Assembly (NCBI GenBank): GCA_937941715.1
Contig: CALDGX010000045.1
Coordinates: forward strand, 1 to 12,267
Reading direction: 5' to 3'
DNA length: 12,267 nucleotides
Origin: an uncultured Chloracidobacterium sp.
Lineage (GTDB): Bacteria; Acidobacteriota; Blastocatellia; Pyrinomonadales; Pyrinomonadaceae
Shown: positions 11,849 through 12,267 of the stretch, piece after piece
How the letters are laid out: every line of letters starts with the position of its first letter
How positions within the stretch are numbered: the first letter of the stretch is position 1
Program-made: the position numbers and the translations under genes
The notes under the pieces: model-generated
The model's database searches: none
Told to the model about the DNA's origin: nothing
What the model saw: the letters and a program-made list of their open reading frames with translations, nothing else

Positions 11849-12267
11849 ATGTCAGTTTTTAAGAAATATAACGGTAAGCGGATAAATGCTAAGCATCCGG
11901 CGTATCCGACAGCTCGTTGGTGGGTATACAGACGAGTTAAAGGGCACAAGACCATTCATCAGGTTATTCCAACAGCCCGTACTAAGGAAGAAGCTGAACT
12001 CGCCGAGCGACAACTGGTAAAGCAACTATTCGACAGATCATTCGGACTAACCGATACAACCGTAACTTTTGGCGACTTTGTAGAAAAGACCTATCGAAAA
12101 TATGTAGAGCAAAACAACGTCAATAAGGGAGCGAAAAAGCTTTACATAAAACTTCTATTAAAACATCTAAAGGATCAACCTCTGCATACCATTACGCCAC
12201 AGGATTGTCGCGATTGTAGGAACAAACTCCAGTACGGTAAAAACCAGCGAAACAAGAAAAGTTTAAT
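11849..12267 (+). CDS. Tyrosine recombinase/integrase, N-terminal part
   Basis: The reading frame opens at ATG 11849 and stays open to the window end (139 codons). Residues 20-60 are basic and aromatic (ARWWVYRRVKGHKTIHQVIP, then KEEAELAERQL), resembling the arm-binding region of phage integrases. Residues 72-139 resemble the SAM-like core-binding domain: VTFGDFVEKTYRKYVEQNN, then a helix with KLLLKHLKDQPLHTITPQD. The catalytic domain with the R-H-R-Y residues lies outside the window, so activity cannot be judged. It follows the excisionase-like gene by 4 bases and lies beside tRNA-Pro, the usual setting of an island or prophage integrase. Base composition is visibly more AT-rich than in the chromosomal genes to the left, consistent with transfer. 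Confidence 0.8.
   Translation, partial: MSVFKKYNGKRINAKHPAYPTARWWVYRRVKGHKTIHQVIPTARTKEEAELAERQLVKQLFDRSFGLTDTTVTFGDFVEKTYRKYVEQNNVNKGAKKLYIKLLLKHLKDQPLHTITPQDCRDCRNKLQYGKNQRNKKSL

Noticed and set aside
1..12267. CRISPR array or large repeat family
   Set aside because: No regularly spaced repeats were seen on reading; only short local repeats occur near the element end.

Overview
The window is bacterial chromosome of moderately high GC. Genes are tightly packed, introns are absent, and start codons include TTG and GTG next to good GGAGG ribosome sites. The gene mix (pyruvate dehydrogenase genes, a secreted SGNH hydrolase, cysteine dioxygenase, a merR gene beside tRNA-Pro) and the protein style suggest an environmental Gram-negative bacterium. 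My best guess is an acidobacterium of the Blastocatellia/Pyrinomonadales type, but that is inference and was not tested by any search.

Layout. (1) 1-2921, minus strand: a pyruvate dehydrogenase operon, pdhA - pdhB - a small GIY-YIG-like gene - pdhC (running off the left edge). A strong sigma70-like promoter sits upstream of pdhA, with a palindrome between its -35 and -10 boxes. (2) 3065-6329, plus strand: a cysteine-rich secreted SGNH hydrolase, then a cysteine dioxygenase whose stop codon directly abuts the start of a GT39-like membrane glycosyltransferase. (3) 6351-7751, minus: cysS, convergent with the glycosyltransferase. (4) 7888-8412, plus: a solitary papain-like (C70/AvrRpt2-like) cysteine peptidase. 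(5) 8433-10559, minus: a conserved hypothetical, an HNH endonuclease with a clear intrinsic terminator, and thiL. (6) 10570-11365, plus: a good promoter, a MerR-type regulator, then tRNA-Pro(GGG) with its own promoter and terminator. (7) 11366-12267, plus: the left end of an integrated element with tandem repeats and palindromes, an excisionase-like gene and the start of a tyrosine-recombinase-like integrase, which is cut by the window edge.

Functional links. Region 1 makes E1 and E2 of the complex that feeds acetyl-CoA to the TCA cycle; the E3 subunit is not in view. Cysteine dioxygenase and CysS both consume cysteine, but they sit in different transcription units and nothing shows they are linked. 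ThiL makes thiamine diphosphate, the cofactor of the PDH E1 encoded about 7 kb away, again without visible linkage. The most system-like parts are the element inserted at tRNA-Pro, the GIY-YIG-like gene inside the pdh operon, the lone papain-like peptidase, and the coupled cysteine dioxygenase/glycosyltransferase pair. None of them is clearly a new system from sequence alone.
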